The notes under the pieces: generated by a model
Told to the model about the DNA's origin: nothing
Seen by the model: only the letters and a program-made list of their open reading frames with translations
Databases searched by the model: none
Part shown: positions 9,003 through 17,961 of the stretch, in pieces
Numbering within the stretch: the stretch's first letter is position 1
Layout: each line of letters begins with the position of its first letter
DNA from: Bacillus pseudomycoides
GTDB lineage: Bacteria > Bacillota > Bacilli > Bacillales > Bacillaceae_G
Direction of reading: 5' to 3'
NCBI RefSeq assembly: GCF_002551005.1
Contig: NZ_NVOY01000005.1
Span: 10,016 to 74,015 of the forward strand
DNA length: 64,000 bases
Program-made: the position numbers and the translations under genes

Positions 9003-9800
9003 TTATTCTGAAGCGAGTAGTTGCATTAAATATTGAAGCCAATATTCTGCTTCTACTTGCTTATTTTTTGTTCTATACAATTGTACAAAAATCATACATT
9101 GCAGTATAACATACCATTTCATACGACTTAGCAAAGAATCAGTAAGTTCTAATCCATAATGCTCAAGCCATTCGTGCCATTCGTCTCTTGGAACATACCA
9201 ATGAAGCAGCATCCCAATATCAAGAGCTGGGTCTGCAATAACTGCTCCATCCCAATCAATTAAAAACAATTCGTTATCATCTGTTACTAACCAATTGTTA
9301 TGATTGACATCGCAATGACAAACAGCAAGATGTTCAAATTCTACATTCTGAAGGGACTTTTGTAAATACTGAAGTCCTTTTTGAATGACTTCATTTTGCT
9401 TTACATCCTCTTGCAAAGTGAGAAGTACTTCTTCTAGTATATCTTGCGCATGCAAAGGCTGTTTCCCAAGCTTTTGAATCATATGCACTAACGCTTCAGA
9501 AGAATGAATTTTTTTCAGCAATACTGCCACTCGTTCAGAGTTCATATCTTCTGGTTCTAATTTTTGTCCTGGGAGCCACTTTTGTGCCGAAATCACATCA
9601 CCATTTGTTAATCGCCTTGTCCAAAGTAACTTTGGAACAATTCCTTCTGCTGACAATACCGCAAGAAAGGGCGATGAATTGCGCTTTAAAAAGATTTTAT
9701 GATGTTCGTTGTGCGCAATGTAAGCATCTCCTGTCGCCCCTCCGGCCGGCATTACTTTCCATTCTTTTCCTAACAATTGTTCCAACCATTCCATGTTCAT
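9003..9800 (-). CDS. ytmP: Aminoglycoside/choline kinase-like phosphotransferase YtmP
   Basis: 265 residues with the protein-kinase-like APH fold. The ATP-binding N-lobe includes GATGDAYIAHNEHHKIFLKR. The catalytic loop reads HCDVNHNNWLV (HxDxxxxN form) and the metal site LIDWDGAVIADPALDIG (the IDWD of this family). The physiological substrate is not known; relatives act on small hydroxyl compounds. It lies in the conserved trmB-ytzH-ytmP block. Two ATG codons (9800 and 9794) are both possible starts. Confidence 0.85.
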   Translation of the reverse strand: MNMEWLEQLLGKEWKVMPAGGATGDAYIAHNEHHKIFLKRNSSPFLAVLSAEGIVPKLLWTRRLTNGDVISAQKWLPGQKLEPEDMNSERVAVLLKKIHSSEALVHMIQKLGKQPLHAQDILEEVLLTLQEDVKQNEVIQKGLQYLQKSLQNVEFEHLAVCHCDVNHNNWLVTDDNELFLIDWDGAVIADPALDIGMLLHWYVPRDEWHEWLEHYGLELTDSLLSRMKWYVILQCMIFVQLYRTKNKQVEAEYWLQYLMQLLASE

Positions 9801-10036
9801 TACCCGTTAACAATTCCTTATCTTTTATAGTTATGAAAAGAAAAACCGTGACATATCCAAACATATGCTCAAGGTTTCCATTCATTCTGCTTCAATGTAA
9901 GTAAAAGTGAAAAAACAGACAAACCGCTCACTCTTTACTTTATTTTACAAAAATAATAATAGACTGGCAACTTAACTGAATAGCCACCTTGTTCAATTCT
10001 ACATTTATTATATTCGCATCGTCAAGGGTCGATTCG

Positions 10037-12178
10037 TCACAATTTCGCCAATAAATACGTGCTAATTGGAGCAATAACAATTGTATCTCCCTCAAATGAA
10101 GAAATTGGATCTTCATTTGCCTTTTCCTCATTTGCGAGGATGTGCCATGTACCCCCTTTAGGCAAAGAAACTGTTTGTTCCTCTATTCCGTTATGAAATA
10201 ACACAACAATTTCTTTCCATTTTCCAAATTGCTGCACATCTTGTAAATAATATGCAATGACAGAAGGAGTTGTATTTAAAAAAGACATATGCCGCTTAAT
10301 TAATTCAGAAGATGTAAAACGAAAGGCACCGTGTGATTTGCGAATCCGAATGATTCCTTTTATATAAGAAATGGTTTCTTCTTCGCGCTCTTTTTGATCC
10401 CAGTCCATTTGATTGACACAGTCCGGGGCGTTATAACTATTTTCGTTTCCTTGCTTTGTACGATAAAATTCTTGACCAGCATGTAAAAACGGAATGCCTT
10501 GTGCTAATAATGTCATCGTTGTTGCAAGGCGATGGCGACGTTTTTGCATATGTTTCTCTTCTTTACTGCTGCCACTAATCTTATCCCACATTGTCATGTT
10601 ATCATGACATTCTACATAGTTAATGCTTTGTACAGGTTCTATAAATAAGCTACTTTCTTTAACATAAGGGATACTTCCTGTAAGCAAATATTGGATATGC
10701 TCTTTATTTGTTATCTCGCCAAGCGCATACCCACGTTTTTGCACGTCAAAAGTACTTCCCTTAATCCCATCACGAAATTGATCATTAAACTGGGCGATAC
10801 GTGGTAGTTTCGCTGCATTTTGTAATGTTGCCTTTTGGTCCGCAGCGAGTGGTGTTTGTAAATCCCATCCTTCACCTAATAATATGACATGCTCTTTTAC
10901 TTCATTTACCTTCTGACGAATTTCGTTCATTGTCTCAACATCTAAAATTCCCATTAAATCAAACCGGAAACCATCCACCTTAAACTCTGTCAACCAATAT
11001 AAAATGGAATCGACAATAAACTTACGTACCATACTGCGCTCTGAGGCAATATCGTTTCCAACCCCCGTCCCATTTGACGGCATTCCATTTTCGTCGTGCC
11101 GAAAATAATATCCAGGTACAAGCTTCTCAAAAGAAGATGTTTCTCTTTCATACACATGGTTATAAACAACATCGATAATGACGCGCAGACCATTTCGATG
11201 AAGCGCTTGAATCATTTGTTTACACTCAACAATTCGTTTGTATGAATTAAATGGATTTGTCGCATAGCTACCATTTGGAACATTGTAAAATAGCGGATTA
11301 TACCCCCAATTATACGTTGCAAATGGCTGCTCCTCATCTACACCGGCATAATGATGAATTGGTAATAATTCAAGATGTGTAACGCCTAATTCCTTTATAT
11401 AAGAAAGGCCTGTTAACGTCCCTCGTTCTCCTGTCGTTCCTTCTTCTGTTAGACCAAGATATTTCCCTTTATACATTGCGCCGCTATGAGGGTGAACTGT
11501 CATATCACGAATATGTCCCTCATAAATAACAGCATCCGTCATAGAAGTCATGATAGGTAATGGTTCCTCATCGTGCACATATGTTTTCACAAGGTTTACG
11601 ACAATTCCGTACGTACCATTTACAGACACTGATTTTGCATATGGATCAATCGCTTCTCGCCAAATTAAATTAATGCAAACAAGAAAGGTATACTTCGCAC
11701 CGTCCCAGTCGCCCGTTAACTCGCAACTCCAAACACCTTTTTCTTGTCCTTCCATTTCATAATCTTTATATACCGCCCCTGTTTCATAAATGCGAACTTT
11801 TGCTTTCGTAGCTGTTGGCGCCCACACTTTAAATACAGTTTGATTACTGGAATAAGAAGCACCTAAATCGCATCCTTCATACATATATAACTCATCAAAT
11901 TTCTCTGTCCGAATAACAGCACCCATCTGTAAGTCTGTTTCTACTTTGCGTTCATCGCGTACGATATAACAGTTACTCAATGTAATGGGTTCGCTCACTT
12001 TACATTCATATTTCGTTGCATGTGGAAGAGAAGTGGTACTAGTAATTGAAAGTTCCCATTCGGTTGCGCCTTGTTTTAAATGGAATATGCTACTCGTCCC
12101 GTACGCATGCGGAAGTAAAACCGTAATTTTATCCATTTCATCTAAATATGCTTCAAACGTACGCTGTATGCTTAACAT
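10037..12178 (-). CDS. Type I pullulanase
   Basis: 713-residue glycoside hydrolase family 13 enzyme that cuts alpha-1,6 links in pullulan, glycogen or dextrins. There is no signal peptide, so it is cytoplasmic like AmyX/PulA of Bacillus. An N-terminal CBM48-like domain (VFKVWAPTATKAKVRIYE) is followed by the pullulanase signature YNWGYNP. The GH13 regions come next: DVVYNH, DGFRFDLMG (nucleophile Asp), LLGEGWD (acid Glu) and VECHDN. The start was set at ATG 12178, with GGGAGGG about 11 nt upstream; a further in-frame ATG at 12205 lies upstream of that site. A cre-like site lies just upstream. Confidence 0.94.
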   Translation of the reverse strand: MLSIQRTFEAYLDEMDKITVLLPHAYGTSSIFHLKQGATEWELSITSTTSLPHATKYECKVSEPITLSNCYIVRDERKVETDLQMGAVIRTEKFDELYMYEGCDLGASYSSNQTVFKVWAPTATKAKVRIYETGAVYKDYEMEGQEKGVWSCELTGDWDGAKYTFLVCINLIWREAIDPYAKSVSVNGTYGIVVNLVKTYVHDEEPLPIMTSMTDAVIYEGHIRDMTVHPHSGAMYKGKYLGLTEEGTTGERGTLTGLSYIKELGVTHLELLPIHHYAGVDEEQPFATYNWGYNPLFYNVPNGSYATNPFNSYKRIVECKQMIQALHRNGLRVIIDVVYNHVYERETSSFEKLVPGYYFRHDENGMPSNGTGVGNDIASERSMVRKFIVDSILYWLTEFKVDGFRFDLMGILDVETMNEIRQKVNEVKEHVILLGEGWDLQTPLAADQKATLQNAAKLPRIAQFNDQFRDGIKGSTFDVQKRGYALGEITNKEHIQYLLTGSIPYVKESSLFIEPVQSINYVECHDNMTMWDKISGSSKEEKHMQKRRHRLATTMTLLAQGIPFLHAGQEFYRTKQGNENSYNAPDCVNQMDWDQKEREEETISYIKGIIRIRKSHGAFRFTSSELIKRHMSFLNTTPSVIAYYLQDVQQFGKWKEIVVLFHNGIEEQTVSLPKGGTWHILANEEKANEDPISSFEGDTIVIAPISTYLLAKL

Positions 12179-12234
12179 ATGTATCCACACCCTCCCAAGA
12201 GACATTCCATTTTCTATAGTATATTCAAAAAATC

Positions 12235-12248
12235 AGAAAACGTTTTCA
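12235..12248 (-). promoter_or_regulatory. cre-like CcpA site upstream of the pullulanase gene
   Basis: The minus strand reads TGAAAACGTTTTCT, one mismatch from the cre consensus, overlapping the stop codon of thpR. A -10-like TATACT lies about 20 bp downstream on the minus strand, so the site would cover the -35 region, a repressing position. It predicts glucose repression of the pullulanase. Confidence 0.55.
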
Positions 12249-12800
12249 AGCTTGTGCATTCTGTAAAGATATTTCATAAATCGCCTCATACTTCGGCACT
12301 CGTTCTACATGCGTTTCATATAACGTTACTGTTTCCACCTCAAATATACGCGGCGGCAGGGCAGGAAGCTGATTTTTATCAAACGCTTCTTCTCCCTTCC
12401 ATTTACGAGCTATAGTAATATGAGGATGATACGGACGCGTTTCTAATTGAAAACCATTTTGCTCACATATCGTATACACTTGTTTTTGTAAATCAAACAA
12501 AGCACGTTCTTCTTTCACTCCTATCCAAAACACACGCGGCTGTTCTTTTACACCAAATGTATGACACCCTTGCAATGTAAGTGAAAAACGGGACATTTTA
12601 GCCAGTTGCTGCAAGTCTAGTTTTAGCTTTTCAAGTTGCCCTTCCTCGGCACTTCCTAAAAACGAAAGTGTAATGTGATAATCTTCTTTATAGACCCAAG
12701 AACGAAACGGTGTTGTTTCTTCTATCATTTCTTTCCACTCTGCTAGTATGTTCTTTATCTCATTTGGTAATTTCACTGCAATAAAATAATGTCTCGCCAT
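12246..12800 (-). CDS. thpR: RNA 2',3'-cyclic phosphodiesterase (2H family)
   Basis: 184 residues. Two HxTx motifs define the 2H phosphoesterase fold: YHITLSFLG in the N-terminal half and HPHITIARKW in the C-terminal half. Relatives (ThpR/LigT) open 2',3'-cyclic phosphates on RNA. The start ATG 12800 (MARHYFIAVKLPNE) follows AAGGAGAG and matches the family N-terminus; the 22 upstream codons do not. It lies just upstream of the pullulanase gene on the same strand with about 67 bp between. The role of ThpR in Bacillus is not well defined. Confidence 0.9.
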   Translation of the reverse strand: MARHYFIAVKLPNEIKNILAEWKEMIEETTPFRSWVYKEDYHITLSFLGSAEEGQLEKLKLDLQQLAKMSRFSLTLQGCHTFGVKEQPRVFWIGVKEERALFDLQKQVYTICEQNGFQLETRPYHPHITIARKWKGEEAFDKNQLPALPPRIFEVETVTLYETHVERVPKYEAIYEISLQNAQA

Positions 12801-12984
12801 CTTTTCTCTCTCCTTTTCCCAGGATACACCTATTATTCGTGTGAAGCTGATTCTCCATACATACAAAAGAAGCCGCTCTCCTTATCGAAAGCGGTTCATT
12901 CATTGGTTGCAATTTTTCAACATATCGTAAACTTTTCACTCTTCTGTGCGTTGCTATTCCCTCTCGCATACCCTAATTTTCAGG

Positions 12985-13148
12985 GCTTTGGTGGGCGGAT
13001 AACGCGCTGTTACAGAAAACAAAAAGTGACCTGCACTCGTTTCCTCCCTTTGTTTTCACACAGCACGTGGCAGACATAGGCACTGACCGTTTCTATGCAT
13101 GGCCAGTACCTCTCGCCCACCTAAAAAAGAAAGGTTTTCTGTTTTTCA
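12985..13148 (-). repeat. Interspersed repeat, second bcr-type family
   Basis: The plus strand shows AACAAAAAGTGACCTGCACTCG, a CTCCCTTTG block, CACGTGGCAGA, then CTATGCATGGCCAG and CTCTCGCCCACCT followed by AAAAAAGAAAGG. These are the same blocks, in the same order, as at 3090-3262 and 15228-15375. It lies between thpR and pepV and makes up most of that 366-bp gene-free stretch. The left end is poorly defined. Confidence 0.7.
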
Positions 13149-13166
13149 ATTTATATTTCCATACTA

Positions 13167-14573
13167 CTATTTCGCTAATTCATAAATTGCATGTGCATAA
13201 ATCGCTGTTGCTTTCAGTAAATCTTCAATTTCAATATACTCATCTTTTTGATGTGCTAATTCTTCTTTTCCTGGGAATAGCGGACCGAATGCAACCCCTG
13301 CTTTCAATGAACGTGCATATGTACCGCCGCCAATTGCTAACAACTCTGCTTTTTCTCCCGTTTGCTCTTCATATACACGCTGAAGTGTACGAATTAATAC
13401 ATGATCTTTATCAACGTGATGCGGACGAGAATCTGATACATTTGTGATAGCAAAGTCTTTTGCATTCACATAATTCGTTAATGTTTGCAGCGTTCCTTCT
13501 AAGTTTGTTGTGACTGGATAACGAATATTCAATCCAAGTTTACCGCCTTCTTCTTTTGTATAAGAAAGAAGACCAACGTTTACTGTTAATGGACCTGTAA
13601 TCTCATCTGCATACGCAATGCCAACTTTTTCTCCAAGCGTATCATTTGTAAATGTTTCCGCAGCTAAGCTAGCAAATGCTGCTCCTTGCTCATCTAAAGA
13701 AATTGTAGTTAAGAAGTTCACAAGTGTTAAACCTGCATTTTCTCCTTGTTCCGGCGTAGAACCGTGTGCCGAAATCCCTTCTACTTGCAGTGTGACCGTA
13801 TTTCCTTCCACAATTGCTTTTCCGTTTTTCTTTGCTTCTTGTATATATTGTTCATACTGCCTTGCAAGTTCTGTTGCTTTTTCGCTCGTTAGGGCCGCTT
13901 CTGCAAAATCAGGAACCATATTTAATCGGCGCCCGGATGAGAAGGATACTAATACATTTTCTCCTGCTGCATATTCTTTTTTATTTTGAACTACATATAA
14001 ATCGCAAATTCCTTTTTCCGCATTAATAATTGGAAAATCTGCATCCGGAGCAAAGCCCATCGTCGGCATTTCTTCGTGTTTAAAGTAATGGTCTACGCAC
14101 TTCCAATTACTTTCCTCATCCGTTCCTAAAATCATGCGAACACGTTTAGAAAGCGGCAATTCTAGTTCTTTTACAATTTTCATTGCATAGTAAGCTGCCA
14201 TTGTTGGACCTTTATCATCAATCGCACCGCGTGCAAAGATTTTACCATCACGAATATCAGCGCTATACGCAGGCGTTGTCCAGCCGTCCCCTTCTGGTAC
14301 TACATCAACATGACATAAAATACCAACAATTTCTTCTCCTTGTCCCATTTCTAAATGCCCTGCATATCCCTCTAAATTTTTAGAAAGAAATCCGTCAGCC
14401 TCTCCCTTATCTAACATGAAAGATAATGCTTTTGCTACACCTTCTCCAAACGGTGCACCTTCTTTTTCCGTTTCTTCTTCCCATACACTTTTAATTTGTA
14501 AAAATTGCTGTACATCATGAATCAGAGCATCTTTTCGTTTCTCTACTTCTTGCACCCAATTTATATTTGTCAT
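13167..14573 (-). CDS. pepV: Dipeptidase PepV (M20 family)
   Basis: 468-residue zinc dipeptidase of the M20/PepV group that splits dipeptides in the cytoplasm. Metal-site and catalytic motifs seen: GILCHVDVVPEGDGW, ARGAIDDKGPTMAAYYA, LGTDEESNW and, at the C-terminus, AIGGGTYARSLKAGVAFGP. A lid domain separates the halves, as expected for this length. ATG 14573 follows GAGAAGAGGGTG. It is monocistronic, with a bcr-type repeat downstream that may help end transcription. Confidence 0.95.
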   Translation of the reverse strand: MTNINWVQEVEKRKDALIHDVQQFLQIKSVWEEETEKEGAPFGEGVAKALSFMLDKGEADGFLSKNLEGYAGHLEMGQGEEIVGILCHVDVVPEGDGWTTPAYSADIRDGKIFARGAIDDKGPTMAAYYAMKIVKELELPLSKRVRMILGTDEESNWKCVDHYFKHEEMPTMGFAPDADFPIINAEKGICDLYVVQNKKEYAAGENVLVSFSSGRRLNMVPDFAEAALTSEKATELARQYEQYIQEAKKNGKAIVEGNTVTLQVEGISAHGSTPEQGENAGLTLVNFLTTISLDEQGAAFASLAAETFTNDTLGEKVGIAYADEITGPLTVNVGLLSYTKEEGGKLGLNIRYPVTTNLEGTLQTLTNYVNAKDFAITNVSDSRPHHVDKDHVLIRTLQRVYEEQTGEKAELLAIGGGTYARSLKAGVAFGPLFPGKEELAHQKDEYIEIEDLLKATAIYAHAIYELAK

Positions 14574-14933
14574 ACTTTCACCCTCTTCTCTATTCTCTTT
14601 TTCATCATAGCAAACGATCTCTTTTTATGCTAGCAAGCTCAAGTCTAATAACGAACAATTTTAATATTTCAGATAATTGAAATTGACTTTTTTATATTTT
14701 TTTCTTATTTTTTAATTTTTTTGCAGGAATTTGACGTTTTACGTAGAAATTTATTAAGATAGTTGATAAAGAGAAACAGAATATCAACAACTTTCTTTCT
14801 ACAAACTCTATCACATGTTAAAATTTCGTAAAATTTGAGCAAGTTAGAGCATGTTTTTTTTTCATCTGGAGTACAATGGAAATAACGACCTTCTTTCCTG
14901 AATGGGTCAAAAAACTTGTAGAGGAGTGGTTTT
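14574..14933. other. 360-bp divergent intergenic region
   Basis: A/T-rich spacer between pepV (minus) and ytzE (plus), with runs of T around 14690-14720. It must hold both promoters. No convincing reading frame with a ribosome site, no strong hairpin and no repeat copy was seen. Confidence 0.5.
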
Positions 14934-15158
14934 TTGATAAAACCTACAACTACTCGTATGCTAACACGCATTAAATCAATCTATATGTACATTAATGAGA
15001 AAGGCACCGTAACGACGCAAGACCTTGTAGATGAGTTTGGGATCACACCGCGAACGATACAGCGCGATCTGAATGTGTTGCAATTTAATGAACTCGTGTG
15101 TAGCCCTTGCCGTGGCAAGTGGACAACAACAGGAAAGAAAGTGAGAATGACCTCGTAA
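14934..15158 (+). CDS. ytzE: Small DeoR-type HTH protein YtzE
   Basis: 74-residue protein made up almost entirely of a DeoR-type winged helix. The sequence KGTVTTQDLVDEFG, then TPRTIQRDLNVLQ, gives the two helices of the motif. There is no effector domain, in contrast to full DeoR repressors. The TTG start at 14934 is supported by GAGGAG seven bases upstream and gives MIKPTTTRML; the ATG at 14958 has no ribosome site. The place upstream of rsuA-ytgP-ytfP matches YtzE of B. subtilis. Its targets are unknown. Confidence 0.82.
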   Translation: MIKPTTTRMLTRIKSIYMYINEKGTVTTQDLVDEFGITPRTIQRDLNVLQFNELVCSPCRGKWTTTGKKVRMTS

Positions 15159-15186
15159 TGAGTATAACTTGATTTAGTATATACAT

Positions 15187-15220
15187 ACCCCCATTCTTAA
15201 TAGAAGAATGGGGGTCTTTT
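15187..15220 (+). terminator. Terminator after ytzE
   Basis: ACCCCCATTCTT / AAGAATGGGGGT stem with a 5-nt loop, then TCTTTTTG. A strong plus-strand terminator about 30 bp after the ytzE stop. Confidence 0.85.
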
Positions 15221-15227
15221 TGATTAT

Positions 15228-15375
15228 GATATAAATCTATGCTAGCTAAAACAAAAAGTGATTTCCACTCGTTTTCTCTCTCTGTTTTACCGCCGCACGT
15301 GGCAGAAAAAGGACCTGACCGCTTCTATACATGGCCAGGTCCTCTCGCCCACCTAAAAAAAAGGTTTTTATGTTC
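15228..15375 (-). repeat. Interspersed repeat, second bcr-type family
   Basis: Blocks ACAAAAAGTGATTTCCACTCG, CGCACGTGGCAGAAAAAGG, CTATACATGGCCAGG and CTCTCGCCCACC match the copies at 3090-3262 and about 12985-13148. It sits between the ytzE terminator and the end of rsuA, that is, downstream of two convergent genes. Confidence 0.75.
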
Positions 15376-15385
15376 TTTTTTCAAC

Positions 15386-16114
15386 TTATATTTCTATTTG
15401 AGTATGATAGGATTTTAGCATCTCTACTTCTTCGTCTGTTAATTCACGGTATTGTCCAAGCTCTAGTTCCTCATCTAATACTAAAGGACCCATCTCTGTG
15501 CGTTTTAAGTACACAACCTTTTTTCCAACCGCTTCAAACATGCGCTTTACTTGATGAAACTTACCTTCTATAATAACAAGTTCAATTTCAGACACATCGT
15601 CGCTTTGTAGAATTGTTAAATCACCTGGCTTTGTTTCATATCCATCATCTAAAATAACGCCTTTTTTGAACGCAGCAACATCTTCTTCTGTCACTTTCCC
15701 AGCTACTCTCGCAAAGTATTTTTTCGGGACGTGCTTTTTCGGAGAAAGTAGTTGATGCGTTAACTTTCCATCATTCGTCAATAAAAGAAAACCTTCTGTA
15801 TCGATATCAAGTCTTCCCACTGGGAACGGATCAAAAATCGCATCTTCCATTTCTAATAAATCAATAACTGTTTCATGATTGTCATCTTCTGTTGCAGAAA
15901 TGACACCTTGTGGTTTATGCATCATTAAGTATACAAATTCTTTATACTCCACTACTTCACCGTGAATCGTAACCTCTTGTTCTTCTACGTTCACGTGATA
16001 TTTTGCATCTTTCACTGATACGCCATCTATTTTTACAATACCGTCTTTTAATAATTTTTTCACTTCTTTACGGCTACCATAGCCCATGTTTGCTAATAAT
16101 TTATCTAATCTCAT
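15386..16114 (-). CDS. RsuA-family ribosomal RNA pseudouridine synthase
   Basis: 242 residues. The N-terminal S4 RNA-binding domain (MRLDKLLANMGYGSRKEV) is followed by the RsuA/RluB catalytic domain with FPVGRLDIDTEGFLLLTNDG, where the Asp of GRLD is the catalytic residue. It also shows YFARVAGKV and the C-terminal GKFHQVKRMFEAVG. The predicted job is to turn a uridine of the small-subunit rRNA into pseudouridine. In B. subtilis the equivalent gene is ytzG beside ytgP. It starts at ATG 16114 and lies 44 bp downstream of ytgP on the same strand. Confidence 0.92.
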   Translation of the reverse strand: MRLDKLLANMGYGSRKEVKKLLKDGIVKIDGVSVKDAKYHVNVEEQEVTIHGEVVEYKEFVYLMMHKPQGVISATEDDNHETVIDLLEMEDAIFDPFPVGRLDIDTEGFLLLTNDGKLTHQLLSPKKHVPKKYFARVAGKVTEEDVAAFKKGVILDDGYETKPGDLTILQSDDVSEIELVIIEGKFHQVKRMFEAVGKKVVYLKRTEMGPLVLDEELELGQYRELTDEEVEMLKSYHTQIEI

Positions 16115-16158
16115 CGTTTCACCTGCTTTATATAATTAGAAAAAGAGAGGCGCACAAT

Positions 16159-17808
16159 TTACGCCCCTTTCGTTTTAATCTTCAATCTACCACCAAGTTT
16201 ACGCTGAATCTTCTCTAAAAATTCACCGCCAAATACTCGTTCTATTACGCCGGTACGGAATGCTAAATAGCCATACACAGCCGCTCCTCCGATTGCACAA
16301 ATGAAGACTGTAACAAGTGCCGCGGGGCGGCTTGTCTCATATGGAAGCATAAAGGAAAGAACCCATAATAATATCTTAACAACCACGACCATCACAGCTG
16401 TTAATACTGCAATTTGAAACGTTCGTTTATACACAAGTGCAAATGAAAAGTGGGCATATTTTCGAATTTGTTTATTCGTATACCAAATGGATACAGCGAA
16501 CCCTACACCTGTTGCTACGACTGCACCAATTGTTCCAAAATAACGAATGAATACCACGTTACATAAGAATTTTAAAATAACACCCATGCCAAGTGCAACA
16601 ATCGCATGCTTTTGCTGGTTAATCCCTTGCAAAATAGCCGCTGTTACTGTGAATAATGCAAATAATAACGCGACCGGAGCGTACCACATTAATACTTTTC
16701 CGCCAAGCGGATCAGCTTCATAAAATGCTGTATAAATTGGATATGCTAAAGTGGAAATTCCAACGACAGCAGGTAATGTTAAAAACATATTTACTTGATA
16801 CGTTTGGGTAATTTGCTGTTTTAAATAACGGAATTGCCCTTCTGTAAACGATTTTGTAATCGCTGGTACGAGCGTTAAGCTGTACGCCGTTGCAAGCGAT
16901 ACTGGAATCATAATTAACTTATGTGTCCACATTGTAAAAATACCGAGGGCACGTTCTGCAATATCGCCTTGTCCAATGGCTTGCATAATTGCATTAAATG
17001 TTAACGTGTCAATTTGCTGATAAAGCGGAATCGTTAATCCAATCACCACATAAGGAATCGCATACGCAAACAGTTCTTTAAATAAGTCAAATGTTCGAAC
17101 TGTTGATTCTGGTACTGTTTGGTTAATGATGTATTGATCTAAATGATGCTTTCGCTTCATCCAATACCAAATGAGTACAGCCAATGCTCCGACAGCGGAA
17201 ACAAACGCTGCAAATGTCGCCACACCAACTGCTGTTGCGACCGAACCTTTTATTACTTTTATAACGATAAAACTACCTGCAAGTAAAAATACAATACGAA
17301 TAATTTGTTCAATGATTTGTGAAACGGTCGTTGGTCCCATTGATTGGTACCCTTGAAAATACCCGCGAATTAAACTCGCCGCTGGTACAACAAGAAGTGC
17401 AAAGCTAACGAGACGAATAATCATTGTTACATCTTCTAAGCTGTTATGTAAACTCTTCTTCCCTAGCATTGCCTCAGCAAATAAGGGTGCTGTCATATAC
17501 AAGACTAAAAAGGAAAGTATTCCGCTTATGATCATCATAACCATACCGGAGCGAAACATTCTCCGGCTCGTCTTATAATCTCCAAGCGCATTATATTTCG
17601 AAACAAACTTCGAAACTGCAAGCGGCACCCCTGCCGTTGCGATACTTAAAAAGATTGTATATGGAATATATCCATACGTGTATAACGTCCCGCCTTCTGT
17701 GCCAACTAACGCATGAAACGGAAAAACATAAATCATGCCGAGGAACTTCACTAAAAATGTCCCAAGCGTCACAATAAGCGTTCCGCGTAAAAATTTTGAA
17801 TCGGACAT
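16159..17808 (-). CDS. ytgP: MATE/MVF-type flippase YtgP (MurJ-like)
   Basis: 549 residues with about 14 predicted membrane helices and short loops, of the polysaccharide-transport/MurJ superfamily. The N-terminus FLRGTLIVTLGTFLVKFLG is typical. LIRGYFQGYQSMGPTTVSQ matches the RGxFQG-type loop of SpoVB/YtgP proteins. In B. subtilis YtgP (MurJ) flips the cell-wall precursor lipid II. It lies directly upstream of the rsuA-type gene and divergent from ytfP. The C-terminus is basic (KIKTKGA). Confidence 0.9.
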   Translation of the reverse strand: MSDSKFLRGTLIVTLGTFLVKFLGMIYVFPFHALVGTEGGTLYTYGYIPYTIFLSIATAGVPLAVSKFVSKYNALGDYKTSRRMFRSGMVMMIISGILSFLVLYMTAPLFAEAMLGKKSLHNSLEDVTMIIRLVSFALLVVPAASLIRGYFQGYQSMGPTTVSQIIEQIIRIVFLLAGSFIVIKVIKGSVATAVGVATFAAFVSAVGALAVLIWYWMKRKHHLDQYIINQTVPESTVRTFDLFKELFAYAIPYVVIGLTIPLYQQIDTLTFNAIMQAIGQGDIAERALGIFTMWTHKLIMIPVSLATAYSLTLVPAITKSFTEGQFRYLKQQITQTYQVNMFLTLPAVVGISTLAYPIYTAFYEADPLGGKVLMWYAPVALLFALFTVTAAILQGINQQKHAIVALGMGVILKFLCNVVFIRYFGTIGAVVATGVGFAVSIWYTNKQIRKYAHFSFALVYKRTFQIAVLTAVMVVVVKILLWVLSFMLPYETSRPAALVTVFICAIGGAAVYGYLAFRTGVIERVFGGEFLEKIQRKLGGRLKIKTKGA

Positions 17809-17961
17809 AAAAAAATCCTCCTACATTATTCCAAACGCTGAACTCCAACTTTTGTATTGTACCACACTTTCTTCTCTAAACAGTATATCCCCTCATTTTT
17901 CTTTTCTATGAAAACATGATATTCTTGAATGCAGCAAAACAAGAAAATGAGGTCGATTTAT

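Noticed and set aside
14705-14971. 88-codon minus-strand frame in the pepV-ytzE gap
   Set aside because: It overlaps the ytzE start and its ribosome site, is Lys/Phe-rich from A/T-rich DNA, and has no ribosome site.
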